Shown in pieces: positions 51,447 through 60,200 of a DNA stretch of 60,266 nucleotides. Positions within the stretch are counted from its first letter, which is position 1; every line of letters starts with the position of its first letter. The notes under the pieces are model-generated. The model ran no database searches, was not told the DNA's origin, and saw only the letters and a program-made list of their open reading frames with translations. Source of the stretch: an uncultured Clostridia bacterium (lineage in GTDB: Bacteria > Bacillota > Clostridia > Oscillospirales > CAG-272); the NCBI GenBank assembly GCA_944392615.1, contig CALXXF010000011.1, forward strand, positions 1-60,266, given 5' to 3'. The translations under genes were made by a program, and so were the position numbers.

Positions 51447-53464
51447 AAATATCGGTCAGAAAAATGATAATACCGCTGGGTATTATATTGATATCGGCAG
51501 CGGTGTTTTTTATCTCCCTGGCAATAACGAGCTCAGCAAAACCGGACGAGCTTCCGGTTTATAATACGACGGTTGAAAACGGCGTTCAGCTTCTGACGTC
51601 GTCGATAACAGACATAAAGGATTGTCATGTTTTTAAGGCCGTGAACAGGATACCGGACAGCTTTGTGTCGGTATCGTCGCCAGAAACGACCCCAGACGGA
51701 GATTCCGGCTCTTTTGAACGCGGCAGCTACCAGTTTCTGATAACAAACCTCGACCCTCTTGACCCTGAATTCTCACAAAAGGCGGAGGCTCTCGATTTTC
51801 TCAGCGATGTCGACGGAAACTGGCATCTTACCATGTATATTCCGCCGGTACTGTCCGCATGCAACGTGTATGTCAGAGTACAGCTGCGAGGAGTGTCCGG
51901 CGCAATTTACGACTATGACTATTCTGCTTTTTATAACAGCGGCGACCATACATATGAACACCGGAATGCAACATCGCCGATGTTTCTGGACCTGACGCTC
52001 TACAGCGACAGAAAGTTTCTTTCCATTGACTCTCCCGCAAGCAACGGAATACTTGTAACTATACACTGCGAAGCCGAGGAAGGAAAAGAGGCTGTTATCG
52101 ACGGCGATATACTGATAGGCGAGGATTCTGCGGTAAGGCGGGCTGTGGGAAGAAACGATGATGCACTTTCGTTCCTGTCCATGATATGCATCGCAATTCT
52201 TGCGGTGCTCGTGTTTGTATCGGCTCTGAAGAGGTCGTCCTCCTTCGTGCCGCTGATATTTCTCGTGGTGGGAGTTATGGGCTCTTTCTTCTGCGCGCAT
52301 CGCTATACCGGCACCTGCGTTGCGCCCTACTGGATAAAATCTCTCGGCGCTTGCTTCACCGGCGTCATAGCAATAGGAGGAGCTCTTTCCGGGTGCGGAA
52401 AGGTGGGACGGTTTTCTGTAAAATACACTCTTGTTTCGCTGTCCGCAGTATTTTGCGCGCTCCTCTTTATGGCGGAAATCCTTCCGTACGACAAAACGGC
52501 GGCTGTGAAGATCGCAGTACAGATACTCGGAGCGCTGCTTGCGACGGGCATAGCGCTGAGCGGACTCATTTCCTCGTGCAATGAAACGGTACGAGGCTTC
52601 GGCATGGAATGCGCAGTTTGTGCCGTCATAGTGGCAGCCGCTGCTTCAGGACAGTTCGGCCTGTCCCTGTATTCTCCTATGTTTGTGATGTTTATCATTC
52701 TGCTTGCCACCGTCATATACACCAGTTTCCGTGAATTTGTAGTCACGGAAAAGAGAAATCTTTATCTTACCGCCAACCTCCAGAGCGAGGTTGAGAGACA
52801 GACAGCAGACCTCAAGGCGATAATCAATGAAAGAGATTCTCTTCTCAGGTTTCTTTCACACGATCTGAAAAAGCCCGTGACAAGGATGGAGCAGTTGCTT
52901 AACGACGTAAAAAACACGTCCGACGAAAACAGGCGTTCTGACGCAATAGAAAATATAGCGGCAAAGCTCAGGGTCATGGACTCGGACATAACCGAGATAC
53001 AGCACTTTTCAAAGACGACATACACAGCGGAAAAATCAGACGTCACAGAGCTTGAACCGCTGCTTTCAAGAATATTCACGGAGCTTGAACCAGACTGCGC
53101 GGCAAACGGCATAATACTGCGCTACCACCCGGCGTCCATCCGGGTCTTTGCAAAGCCGAAGCTTCTGGAATCGGTTCTGCGCAACCTTATCTTCAATGCT
53201 CTCGACCACGCGGAATGCTCCGTAATAGTTATGGAGGCTCACCGTGACAAAAGCATATGCCGGATAACGGTAAGCGACAACGGAAAGGGCATAAGCTCTC
53301 CGCAGAACATATTTGAGCCCTATGAAAGCGGAGAAAAAAATTCAGAGAACCTCGGACTCGGATTGTACATATGCAGACGACACCTCGCTTCCATGGGAGG
53401 AAATCTGACCTATGAGCGCATATCGGGCAACACTGTTTTTACCGTCACCCTGCCCCTGACATGA
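51443..53464 (+). CDS. Sensor histidine kinase with 7TM-type membrane domain
   Basis: ATG at 51443 overlaps the regulator stop (ATGA), with GGAGG upstream. One N-terminal helix (about 8-28) precedes an extracytoplasmic beta-type sensor of about 200 residues. Six to seven helices then run from about 240 to 435, like the 7TMR-DISM architecture. A coiled-coil stretch (SEVERQTADLKAIINERDSL) leads to the dimerisation helix with the phospho-acceptor His (LLRFLSHDLKKPVTRM). The ATPase domain has N box NLIFNALDHAE, G1 VSDNGKGI and G2 NLGLGLYICRRHLASMGG. The layout suggests recognition of a carbohydrate or peptide ligand outside the cell. It phosphorylates the adjacent regulator. Confidence 0.9.
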   Translation: MKISVRKMIIPLGIILISAAVFFISLAITSSAKPDELPVYNTTVENGVQLLTSSITDIKDCHVFKAVNRIPDSFVSVSSPETTPDGDSGSFERGSYQFLITNLDPLDPEFSQKAEALDFLSDVDGNWHLTMYIPPVLSACNVYVRVQLRGVSGAIYDYDYSAFYNSGDHTYEHRNATSPMFLDLTLYSDRKFLSIDSPASNGILVTIHCEAEEGKEAVIDGDILIGEDSAVRRAVGRNDDALSFLSMICIAILAVLVFVSALKRSSSFVPLIFLVVGVMGSFFCAHRYTGTCVAPYWIKSLGACFTGVIAIGGALSGCGKVGRFSVKYTLVSLSAVFCALLFMAEILPYDKTAAVKIAVQILGALLATGIALSGLISSCNETVRGFGMECAVCAVIVAAAASGQFGLSLYSPMFVMFIILLATVIYTSFREFVVTEKRNLYLTANLQSEVERQTADLKAIINERDSLLRFLSHDLKKPVTRMEQLLNDVKNTSDENRRSDAIENIAAKLRVMDSDITEIQHFSKTTYTAEKSDVTELEPLLSRIFTELEPDCAANGIILRYHPASIRVFAKPKLLESVLRNLIFNALDHAECSVIVMEAHRDKSICRITVSDNGKGISSPQNIFEPYESGEKNSENLGLGLYICRRHLASMGGNLTYERISGNTVFTVTLPLT

Positions 53465-53552
53465 ATTTTCAGGGCTACATGACACGCAGTCGCGCGCATA
53501 GCAGTCTCAGGTACAGGCTGACACTGAGCCCAAATATATGATATATGTAAAT

Positions 53553-53588
53553 AAAATCCGGCGCACTTAAAAAAGTGCGCCGGATTTT
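53553..53588. terminator. Bidirectional terminator
   Basis: AAAATCCGGCGCACTT and AAGTGCGCCGGATTTT form a 16-bp perfect stem with A/T runs on both sides, between the kinase and the convergent LRR gene. Confidence 0.9.
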
Positions 53589-53792
53589 ATTTTGCCTGTT
53601 TGGGAAAATATGTCGCTGGGGATAATGCAATATCCCCCTCAGAGTATAAATTTTATCTGTTTGCGCTGTACCGTGACAAGAGTCGCGGGCACAAAGGGAG
53701 CAAAAGGCGCAGATCACTGTCAGGCATACGGCTACGACCGATACTGCCGGTTAAGTAAGCGGTACCGCCGGCTGTTTTTCGCATGCCTGCGC

Positions 53793-54692
53793 TCACCATA
53801 TGACAGGCGCGCCGTTTTCATAATGCCAGTAGCTGCCGTCTTCGGCAGGCTGCCCGTCGCTGTAGTAGAAGAGCCCGGCTGATGTCAGACAGTCATTTCC
53901 GGATTTGCCTATGTCGGTCTCATCCCACTCCTGCGGCGTTCCCGTATAGTAAACGCAAGTAAGACCGTCGCATCCGCTGAAAGCACCCGATGCTATCTTT
54001 TCCACACCGGCGGGAATAACAACGCTCTCAAGACTGCGGCAATCCCCGAATGCATGACCCTTGATTGACGACACGCCGTCAGGAACGATCACACCTGCAA
54101 GAGCAAAGCAGCCGGAAAACACGTATTCCCCGATTTCAGTAATTCCGGCTCCTATAATTACATCAGTAAGCCCTCTGCAGTCCCTGAAGGCTGAAGCACC
54201 GATTTCCGACACGCTGTCAGGTATGATCACGCTCTCAAGAGCGGTGCAATTATAGAAGGCGTTGCTGCCTATTCTGGCAACGCCGTCGGGGATGGCGGCA
54301 TCCGAAAGATTGGTGCAATATGCAAAAGCAGAATCTCCGATTTCAGTAACACCGGAAGGAATGGTCACGCTTGTCAGATTGTCGCAGCTGAAAAATGACC
54401 TGTCGCCTATTCTGGTAACGCTTTCGGGAATAATCACGCCTGTGAGGCTGTCGCAATCATAGAACGCCTCGTCTCCTATACCGGTAACCGGCAATCCTCT
54501 GTAAACAGAGGGTATTATTACGTTTTTTCCGGCAGAATCACCTATTCCCGTCACCTCATATCCGTCTTTGCCTGATAACCTGAATTCCATGTCCGTGACG
54601 CTTCCTCTGTCACAGCCTGTCATTGCCGCGCATACTGCAAGCATCTGCGCAAGTATTAAACACAAAAACAAAAAAGCGCTTCTTTTTTTCAT
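53793..54692 (-). CDS. BspA-type LRR lipoprotein (299 aa)
   Basis: The start is ATG at 54692, just after GCAGGATG. The signal peptide MKKRSAFLFLCLILAQMLAV ends in the lipobox AAMTGC. About eight LRR_5 repeats of 22-23 residues follow, for example VTIPSGVTEIGDSAFAYCTN and VIIPDSVSEIGASAFRDCRG. A short unique C-terminus (YYSDGQPAEDGSYWHYENG) closes the protein. It is a lipid-anchored surface protein of the same class as the 29090-31273 protein, but without the long module duplications. Likely roles are adhesion or glycan or protein binding. Confidence 0.9.
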   Translation of the reverse strand: MKKRSAFLFLCLILAQMLAVCAAMTGCDRGSVTDMEFRLSGKDGYEVTGIGDSAGKNVIIPSVYRGLPVTGIGDEAFYDCDSLTGVIIPESVTRIGDRSFFSCDNLTSVTIPSGVTEIGDSAFAYCTNLSDAAIPDGVARIGSNAFYNCTALESVIIPDSVSEIGASAFRDCRGLTDVIIGAGITEIGEYVFSGCFALAGVIVPDGVSSIKGHAFGDCRSLESVVIPAGVEKIASGAFSGCDGLTCVYYTGTPQEWDETDIGKSGNDCLTSAGLFYYSDGQPAEDGSYWHYENGAPVIW

Positions 54693-54723
54693 CATCCTGC
54701 CTCTTGCAAAATTATCATATTAC

Positions 54724-54753
54724 ATTATATATCATCGCCGCCGGAATTGTCAA
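54724..54753 (-). promoter_or_regulatory. Promoter of the second LRR lipoprotein
   Basis: On the minus strand, TTGACA (54748-54753), 18 bp, TATAAT (54724-54729). Confidence 0.75.
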
Positions 54754-54852
54754 CGCTCTGTTATTGCCCCGCGCGTCCGTCCATAAACACGCCGTGTCTT
54801 CATACCTGTCAAAATCCTTGGGCGTAAATTTTCCTTTAACCCTCGCCCCTCC

Positions 54853-55005
54853 CCTGCGCTGCGCATGCCTTTCAGAATACGGATCCCTCGTGAGCCGCTC
54901 AACCGCACTCCCCTGCGCCGCGCATGCCTTTCAGAATACGTACCCATCGTGCACCGCTCAACCGCACTCCCTGCGCCGCGCACGCCTTTCAGAATACGTA
55001 CCCCC
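54853..55005. repeat. 59-bp tandem repeat (x2.6)
   Basis: Units of about 59 bp contain CGCATGCCTTTCAGAATACG and GCCGCTCAACCGCACT, and fill the gap between the LRR gene and the yolD-like gene. Confidence 0.85.
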
Positions 55006-55170
55006 TTGTGAGCTTTTTAAAAATTTGCAGAGCATTCCGGACCGGTTCCGAAATAACCTGCCGTTTCCACAGCGTCGCTGTTCACGCAGAGAAACAGAAA
55101 TTCCCCGCCGTATTTATTCTTTCTGTACTCTGTCATCCGCTTCACGCGGTGGCTTGAATAAAAGCGGCTT

Positions 55171-55599
55171 TCAAAACATATCACGAAACGATACGCTCTC
55201 TATGTCTTTGATATCATCCAGCGGGATCCTGGTTCCGTCTGTCAGCAGCAGGTACCGCTCACACTCATTTATATTTTTAAGTATCCCGCTTTTTTCCGCA
55301 TACGCGCCGCCGGGCTTTTTTGCGTCTCGGATAAAGCATGTGACGGTAAGCGAGGGGTGCTCGTCGGACTTTTCCGACAAATACTGCAGCTTTTTGTCCA
55401 GCTTTTCTTTTTCTTCCTCTCCCAGGTCCTTCTTACTGTCGGTATGCCGTCCGGCTTCACGGACGGCGTCATCATAACCCGAAAGAGCTGAAAATGGTGA
55501 AAACTGTGCCGCCCTGTCCCCAAGGGGCATCTGGGGTCTTTTCGTCGAGACATGATGAGGAAGATCAATGATGTCGTCGTATTCGTTTCTTTGTTTCAC
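55171..55599 (-). CDS. YolD-like protein, partner of the Y-family polymerase
   Basis: GTG at 55599 is chosen because AGGAGG lies 9 nt upstream; the frame is open to 55620. The 142-residue product has the YolD-like signature YDDIIDLPHHVSTKRPQMPL and GDRAAQFSPFSALSGYDDAV, a charged helical middle (DLGEEEKEKLDKKL) and a C-terminal part ending in the YolD strand-rich LLTDGTRIPLDDIKDIESV. YolD-like proteins are encoded beside UmuC/DinB-type polymerases in Firmicutes and are thought to be the UmuD-like or regulatory partner. It is the last gene of the polymerase operon, 38 bp after the GrpB fusion. Confidence 0.85.
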   Translation of the reverse strand: MKQRNEYDDIIDLPHHVSTKRPQMPLGDRAAQFSPFSALSGYDDAVREAGRHTDSKKDLGEEEKEKLDKKLQYLSEKSDEHPSLTVTCFIRDAKKPGGAYAEKSGILKNINECERYLLLTDGTRIPLDDIKDIESVSFRDMF

Positions 55600-55637
55600 C
55601 GGGGATTCCTCCTCAGACAAATGAAAGTCGGTTATTG

Positions 55638-56573
55638 TCAGCTCCGGTCAGATCCGGCATGATCAGAAAAGCGTTTTTGGCCCCACCAATCAGGAACAAG
55701 CTCTTTGAGTTTTACCGCCGATTTTGTTTCATAGTCGCGCAAAATCTCTGTTTCACCGGCTTCTTCACTCAACTGCATCATGAATTCCCTGCACGCGCCG
55801 CACGGCATACCCGCCTTTCCGTCCGGCATGACGGCGACTATTTTCAAGATCTGATTTTCACCGTTTGTGATCATGCCGGCAAGGGCGTTTCTTTCGGCGC
55901 ACATTCCCAGAGAGCAGGCCGTATCGATGCAAACGCCGGCGTATATGTTTCCCTTAGACGTAAGCAGTGCGGCTGAAACAGCTCCTGCCTCTGCCAAAGG
56001 TGAGATATTCCTTCTGTACTGAACCTTCCTTGCGGCGATATACAATTTGTCCCACGTCTGGTCGCACTGAGAAAGCGCGCGCCGTTCCGCCTCGCGGACA
56101 AAGCTGTCTTTCCCGTCGCAATATCCTTTTATGTCGTACGGAAATTTCCGCGCAAGGCTTTTTTTGATTTTGGCATATTCGTCGCGCTCTTTTTCGTGGG
56201 TGCGCATGTAATCCCGGAACGCAAGATGTCTTCCGATATTATTCCAGTCGTCCGCACTGAAAATATGGATCTGATGTGTCCTTTCATCTCCGCCTTTGCG
56301 CAGATAGCGTCTGCCCTCTATTCCGAACTCTCCGAGATATTCATAGCCTGCGCGTGAAAATCTTTCTGCGGCGGCGTCTGCTTTTTCAAGGCTCCTGACG
56401 ACGACCATGATATCAATGATCGGTTTAGCCGCCAGTCCGGGCACAGACGTACTTCCGATGTGATAGACGGCTACGCAGTTATCGGCGATAATGTCCTTTA
56501 TAAGCAAGGCCTCGTCCTTGAACTTTTTTCTCCACTCAGGATCATAATCATTCACTGTAACATGCTGGCTCAT
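55638..56573 (-). CDS. GrpB-family nucleotidyltransferase-fold / cytidine deaminase fusion
   Basis: Residues 1-165 match the GrpB (UPF0157) family: VNDYDPEWRKKFKDEALLIK, VYHIGSTSVPGLAAKPIIDI, RRYLRKGGDERTHQIHIF, HLAFRDYMRTHEKERDEYAK. Residues 175-300 form a cytidine deaminase: RRNISPLAEAGAVSAALL, the zinc and proton-shuttle motif CAERNALAGMI, and PCGACREFMMQL with the other two Cys ligands. The deaminase should convert (deoxy)cytidine to (deoxy)uridine; the GrpB part has a nucleotidyltransferase-type fold with unclear activity. The gene sits between the translesion polymerase and yolD on one transcript, which hints at a nucleotide-pool role during damage (inference). Confidence 0.88.
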   Translation of the reverse strand: MSQHVTVNDYDPEWRKKFKDEALLIKDIIADNCVAVYHIGSTSVPGLAAKPIIDIMVVVRSLEKADAAAERFSRAGYEYLGEFGIEGRRYLRKGGDERTHQIHIFSADDWNNIGRHLAFRDYMRTHEKERDEYAKIKKSLARKFPYDIKGYCDGKDSFVREAERRALSQCDQTWDKLYIAARKVQYRRNISPLAEAGAVSAALLTSKGNIYAGVCIDTACSLGMCAERNALAGMITNGENQILKIVAVMPDGKAGMPCGACREFMMQLSEEAGETEILRDYETKSAVKLKELVPDWWGQKRFSDHAGSDRS

Positions 56574-56611
56574 CCTTTATGACCTCCGTATGCTTGAGAT
56601 TTCTTTATCCG

Positions 56612-58120
56612 CTATGCCTTGTGCCCGCCTATCTGAGCATTTCTGTTCCTTCCGGTGGCGCCTTCCTCCAGATTCATGCCCTTTATGACGGCGTTTTTGC
56701 CGTACCTTTTCCTAATGCCGAGCAAGGCTTGCTGCAGCTTCCTTTCCCTTGCCAGCGCTTCATTCTCCTGCCTGCGCTTTTCTTCAAGCGCCGCGTAGTC
56801 GGTAAACAGGTCGAGCTGCTCAGAGCTGCCGCCACGACAGACGGCCGAGGCCTCGTCCGTCACATGATTTGCCGTGATGTTCAGCCGACGTATGAGCAAG
56901 CTGCCGTCTGCAATGCGGTCGAACAGCTCCGCGGCTGCTTCCACGATGAGCTTTGTGGAGCAGGTATAACGGTCAAGCGTCACCGTACCGTGCGAGTGTT
57001 TGGGTATCTGACGTCCGTAGTGGTCTTTCACGACCTCGCCTCGGTACTCCGCCCTCCTGTCGGGATCGGTCAGATTCACGGCGTCATAGCCTATTGTTAC
57101 AACAAGCTGATCGGTCACAAGACCCTTGTCCGTCAAATCCATTGAAAGTACGTCTGCCATCTCCTTAAGCACAAGCCGCGCTTTGCTCGCCTCATAGGGA
57201 ATATGAAGCACCTGTCCTGAGCCCAGACTTCTCGATTCCGGCTTGTACGCCTTTATTTCCCCGAATGTACAGGGCTCCCAGCCCCACGCATGGTCAATAA
57301 GCAGCTCCGCGTTCCTGCCGAAGAGCTTATAAAGCAGGTCCTCATCGGTGACAGAGCGGCGTGCGACATCGCCCATAGTGAACATTCCGTTTTCTTCCAG
57401 CTTGTCCGCATATCCTCTGCCCACTCTCCAGAAGTCGGTTAGGGGCTGATGAGACCACAGCGTCCTGCGATAGCTCATTTCATCAAGCTCTGCTATGCGC
57501 ACGCCGTTCTTGTCAGCCGGAATATGCTTGGCGACAATATCCATCGCGATTTTACACAGGTAGAGATTTGTGCCTATTCCGGCGGCGGCAGTGATTCCGG
57601 TGGTGCGAAGTACGTCAAGAATTATCTCCATGGCGAGAGCACGCGGCGAAAACCCGTATGCGGCAAGGTAACCGGTGACGTCCATGAAGACCTCGTCTAC
57701 AGAATACACGACGATGTCCTCAGGCGCCACATATTTCATATAGATCTGATAGATACGGAGGCTGTACTCCATATAACGCGCCATCCTCGGCGGCGCTGTG
57801 ATGAAGTCGACGGCAAGGGACGGGTCGTTCTGCAGCCAGGAGAAAAAATGAGACGAGCCTTTGAGCCTGCGTCCCGGAGCGTTGCGCCGTCGTAATTCGT
57901 TTACCTCCATTACCCGCTGCCTGACTTCAAACAGCCTTCCTCTCCCAGATATGCCGTAGCTTTTGAGCGGAGGTGTCACAGCAAGGCAAATCGTCTTGTC
58001 GGTTCTGCTTTCATCTGCAACCACAAGGTTTGTGTCCAGCGGGTCCAGACCACGCTCCCGGCACTCAACCGAAGCATAAAAACTCTTAAGATCGATCGCG
58101 ATGTATGTGCGCTGCTTCAT
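56612..58120 (-). CDS. Y-family translesion DNA polymerase (UmuC/DinB type)
   Basis: ATG at 58120 follows GAAAGGAG; the frame is open to 58216. The palm starts TYIAIDLKSFYASVECRERG with catalytic Asp, followed by LVVADESRTDKTICLAVTPP. The second catalytic acidic pair is VVYSVDEVFMDVTGY. Helix-hairpin-helix TDFWRVGRGYADKLEENGMF is next, then the little finger with SLGSGQVLHIPYEASKARLV. The C-terminus (SSEQLDLFTDY) holds a QLDLF beta-clamp-binding motif. At 502 residues it is the long Firmicute form that pairs with YolD. It copies damaged DNA with low fidelity. Upstream lie seven 23-bp repeats and an XRE-ImmA pair that may control it. Confidence 0.92.
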   Translation of the reverse strand: MKQRTYIAIDLKSFYASVECRERGLDPLDTNLVVADESRTDKTICLAVTPPLKSYGISGRGRLFEVRQRVMEVNELRRRNAPGRRLKGSSHFFSWLQNDPSLAVDFITAPPRMARYMEYSLRIYQIYMKYVAPEDIVVYSVDEVFMDVTGYLAAYGFSPRALAMEIILDVLRTTGITAAAGIGTNLYLCKIAMDIVAKHIPADKNGVRIAELDEMSYRRTLWSHQPLTDFWRVGRGYADKLEENGMFTMGDVARRSVTDEDLLYKLFGRNAELLIDHAWGWEPCTFGEIKAYKPESRSLGSGQVLHIPYEASKARLVLKEMADVLSMDLTDKGLVTDQLVVTIGYDAVNLTDPDRRAEYRGEVVKDHYGRQIPKHSHGTVTLDRYTCSTKLIVEAAAELFDRIADGSLLIRRLNITANHVTDEASAVCRGGSSEQLDLFTDYAALEEKRRQENEALARERKLQQALLGIRKRYGKNAVIKGMNLEEGATGRNRNAQIGGHKA

Positions 58121-58193
58121 GCTCCGCGCTCCTTTCATGTGACAGAGACTGTTTTTCGCTTTTTCCTGATGATCTGTAAACTTCCTCGCTGAC

Positions 58194-58354
58194 AGTCTGT
58201 AAATTTTCTTTGTCACAGTCTGGAAAATTTCTTTGTCGAAGTGTGTAAATTTTCTTTGTCGAAGTGTGTAAATTTTCTTTGTCGAAGTGTGGAAATTTTA
58301 TTTGTCGAAGTGTGGAAATTTTATTTGTCGAAATCTGAAAATCTTATTTGTCGC
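58194..58354. repeat. 23-bp tandem array (x7) upstream of the polymerase
   Basis: Seven 23-bp units of AGTGTGTAAATTTTCTTTGT plus CGA (minus strand TTCGACAAAG, AAAATTTACACAC) begin 74 bp before the polymerase start. Outer copies are more diverged than inner ones. Confidence 0.92.
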
Positions 58355-58677
58355 AATTTATAACATCCTGCAAGACCATATTTTTGGCTTACATACCCCG
58401 TCCAAAGTGGCGAGGCGCGCGGCGTAAAGCGGCATTATGTCTGTGCCGAATATGACCACGGGCGCAAAAACCGCGCGAAGCACTGCGAAATGCAGCCCGA
58501 AATTTTTTGAAGGGTACTACTTCACGCACAAAAAACGTGCAAAACACTGTGTTGCGCGGTCCTTGCACAAAGGCGAAAGCGCCTTCCGTACACATAAGGA
58601 CAGGCCGGCGGCTTCACCGGGATTTCAGAAGTGAGCCGGGCGGTGTGCAGTATTCCGGCTCATCCTGTTTCAGTTTC
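58355..58677. other. Gene-free stretch between ImmA and the repeat array
   Basis: The stretch is 320 bp. A small hairpin (AAGGCGC/GCCTT, about 58567-58585) could end the ImmA transcript. A 68-codon minus-strand frame (58389-58595) has no ribosome binding site and no recognisable product. Confidence 0.4.
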
Positions 58678-59187
58678 CTATTTCAGAAAATCGCTGCGAT
58701 GCTCGATCCGACGCAGGTCATAGCCGGCTTCGGCAAGATGGGATATCTTCAGGGCAACAAGATTGACATCGGTTTCCATGGCGCGTGCAATCTGTTCGGA
58801 GGTGTAGCCGCGCCTATAGATACAGTCCAGCACCTCGTCCGTGTCAAGCAGGATTTCCGCGGCTACGATGTTGGCCTCATACTCCTGCCTCGTGCTCGTG
58901 TCGTAGAGCATGAACTCCCTGAGCGCGCTGTCCTTCGCAAGCCCTCTGTGCAGCTGGTCGTGACCGAGCTCATGAGCGCATACGATTTTCTGCATATGCT
59001 CGTCAAGGTCCGCGTTGATGATGATAAAGCGGTTGCGCCTCACTACCCTGTACATTCCCTTCAGCGACGCAAGATCCCCGCAAAACAGGACCTCTGCGCC
59101 TGTCTGGCGGGCAATGTCAAAGGGATCCCTCGTCCCGCATCGCTTTACAAGGCCGCCGCCGATCTTAAAGAGCTTTCTTACATCCAT
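58678..59187 (-). CDS. ImmA/IrrE-type metallopeptidase
   Basis: ATG at 59187 follows GGGTGAG; the frame is open to 59220. The 169-residue product has the zinc-protease motif HELGHDQLHRG at about residue 70, preceded by FIIINADLDEHMQKIVCA and followed by the third-ligand region RQEYEANIVAAEILLDTDEV. A C-terminal helical region (YTSEQIARAMETDVNLVALK) resembles the family's HTH-like tail. ImmA/IrrE proteases cleave a cognate XRE repressor in response to DNA damage or another signal. The adjacent XRE gene 54 bp upstream is the obvious substrate. Confidence 0.92.
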   Translation of the reverse strand: MDVRKLFKIGGGLVKRCGTRDPFDIARQTGAEVLFCGDLASLKGMYRVVRRNRFIIINADLDEHMQKIVCAHELGHDQLHRGLAKDSALREFMLYDTSTRQEYEANIVAAEILLDTDEVLDCIYRRGYTSEQIARAMETDVNLVALKISHLAEAGYDLRRIEHRSDFLK

Positions 59188-59241
59188 GATCTCACCCGCA
59201 TTCGCACGGCAGAAAAGCAAGAAACAGACAGAAAAGCAAGC

Positions 59242-59661
59242 TCATTCCGTCGACCCGCCGCCGCGGTATTTTTTAGGAGTGTACTTTTTGTTTTTCTCCT
59301 TGGCTATCCAGTACGCCTCGTTCAGTGCGCGCATCGCCCCGTCAAGAGCGTCTTCGCTCAATGAGCCGCCGGCGAACATGCCCGTCACTTCACTGACAAG
59401 CGCGTCGATATCCCTCGCAGCCTCAGAGCCGCCCTTTTCATATGCTGCAGCCACGAGAATGCCGCTCTGACCGAGCAGATACTCAGGAGTTGTATCCAGT
59501 GCTTCTGATATTCTCTCTACAACTTCATACTTCACAGGTCTGCGTGAACCCATCTCGTAATTCTGAATCGTCCTTGCGCTTACAGATATCTTTTCCGCAA
59601 GCTGCACCTGTGTGAGATTCGCTTCCAACCGTTTTTCCTTTAGCCTGTCTTTGAAGCTCAT
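59242..59661 (-). CDS. XRE-family repressor, likely ImmA substrate
   Basis: ATG at 59661 follows AGAGGTG; the frame is open to 59799. The helix-turn-helix domain is FKDRLKEKRLEANLTQVQLA, ISVSARTIQNYEMGSRRPV, ISEALDTTPEYLLG. The C-terminal half (residues 65-139) is a helical, Ala/Glu-rich extension with LSEDALDGAMRALNEAYWIA and a basic end. The protein lacks LexA/CI-type autoproteolysis motifs, as expected for repressors inactivated by a separate ImmA/IrrE protease (DdrO, ImmR). An inverted repeat in its promoter fits autoregulation. Confidence 0.9.
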   Translation of the reverse strand: MSFKDRLKEKRLEANLTQVQLAEKISVSARTIQNYEMGSRRPVKYEVVERISEALDTTPEYLLGQSGILVAAAYEKGGSEAARDIDALVSEVTGMFAGGSLSEDALDGAMRALNEAYWIAKEKNKKYTPKKYRGGGSTE

Positions 59662-59743
59662 AGGGCACCTCTTTCCGAAAAATTTTGTACCCGCCGGCAA
59701 AGATCCCGGACCGGCTGTGTCCGACGGTGCTGTGCCGCAGTCG

Positions 59744-59796
59744 ACACGAACAACAGTTTCGTGTATATGATACCACACGAACAATCTGTGTGTCAA
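59744..59796 (-). promoter_or_regulatory. XRE promoter and operator
   Basis: On the minus strand, TTGACA (59791-59796), 18 bp, TATCAT (59767-59772). A perfect inverted repeat ACACGAA-N7-TTCGTGT (59744-59764) lies just downstream and an extra ACACGAA (59775-59781) sits in the spacer. Confidence 0.75.
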
Positions 59797-59959
59797 CACA
59801 AAGTGAAGAAAATCCTTTTACCCTGAAGTAACTTTTTTATGAACAGAAACCGTTTTCTCTGCTCCTGAGCTTGGTAACACAGAAAGAGCTGCACGAGGGC
59901 CTTTGCAGCATTAAATTTGAACCGCCGGATCTTCCATACCAAAACAGGACGGCGCAGAC

Positions 59960-60200
59960 AGGAGCATGACTGCCCGTATATTTCTTTCCTTCTGAATTTC
60001 GGCGCAAACACGAGGTGATATTGACATCTGTACTTTGAATGTAATGTAAATCGTGTTTGTCATAGTGCGTTTTGTGGACGGTTAGAAGCCCGTTTTCCGG
60101 GGCGGACGATACTTTATACCACCTGCCCCGGTTTGGGGCTTGCGGAGCCTGATAAATCAAGGCTTTTTTCGCTCCTAACTGTCCACACAAGACCTCCTTT
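59960..60200 (-). mobile_element. IS200/IS605 left end with TnpA remnant
   Basis: On the minus strand the frame reads KYRCQYHLVFAPKFRRKEIYG, the N-terminal signature of IS200/IS605 Y1 transposases, but it diverges at once into unrelated sequence and lacks the HUH and Tyr motifs. Upstream (60070-60200) are palindromic GC-rich segments (AGCCCCAAACCGGGGC) like the element's left-end hairpins. The likely ATG (60061) is out of frame with the conserved part. It is a decayed fragment. Confidence 0.65.

Noticed and set aside
58194..58354. CRISPR array (regular 23-bp units)
   Set aside because: The units are directly adjacent with no unique spacers, and no cas genes are present.
59793..60190. Two overlapping minus-strand frames as separate genes
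   Set aside because: Together they only contain an N-terminal IS200/IS605 transposase remnant with a frame disruption.
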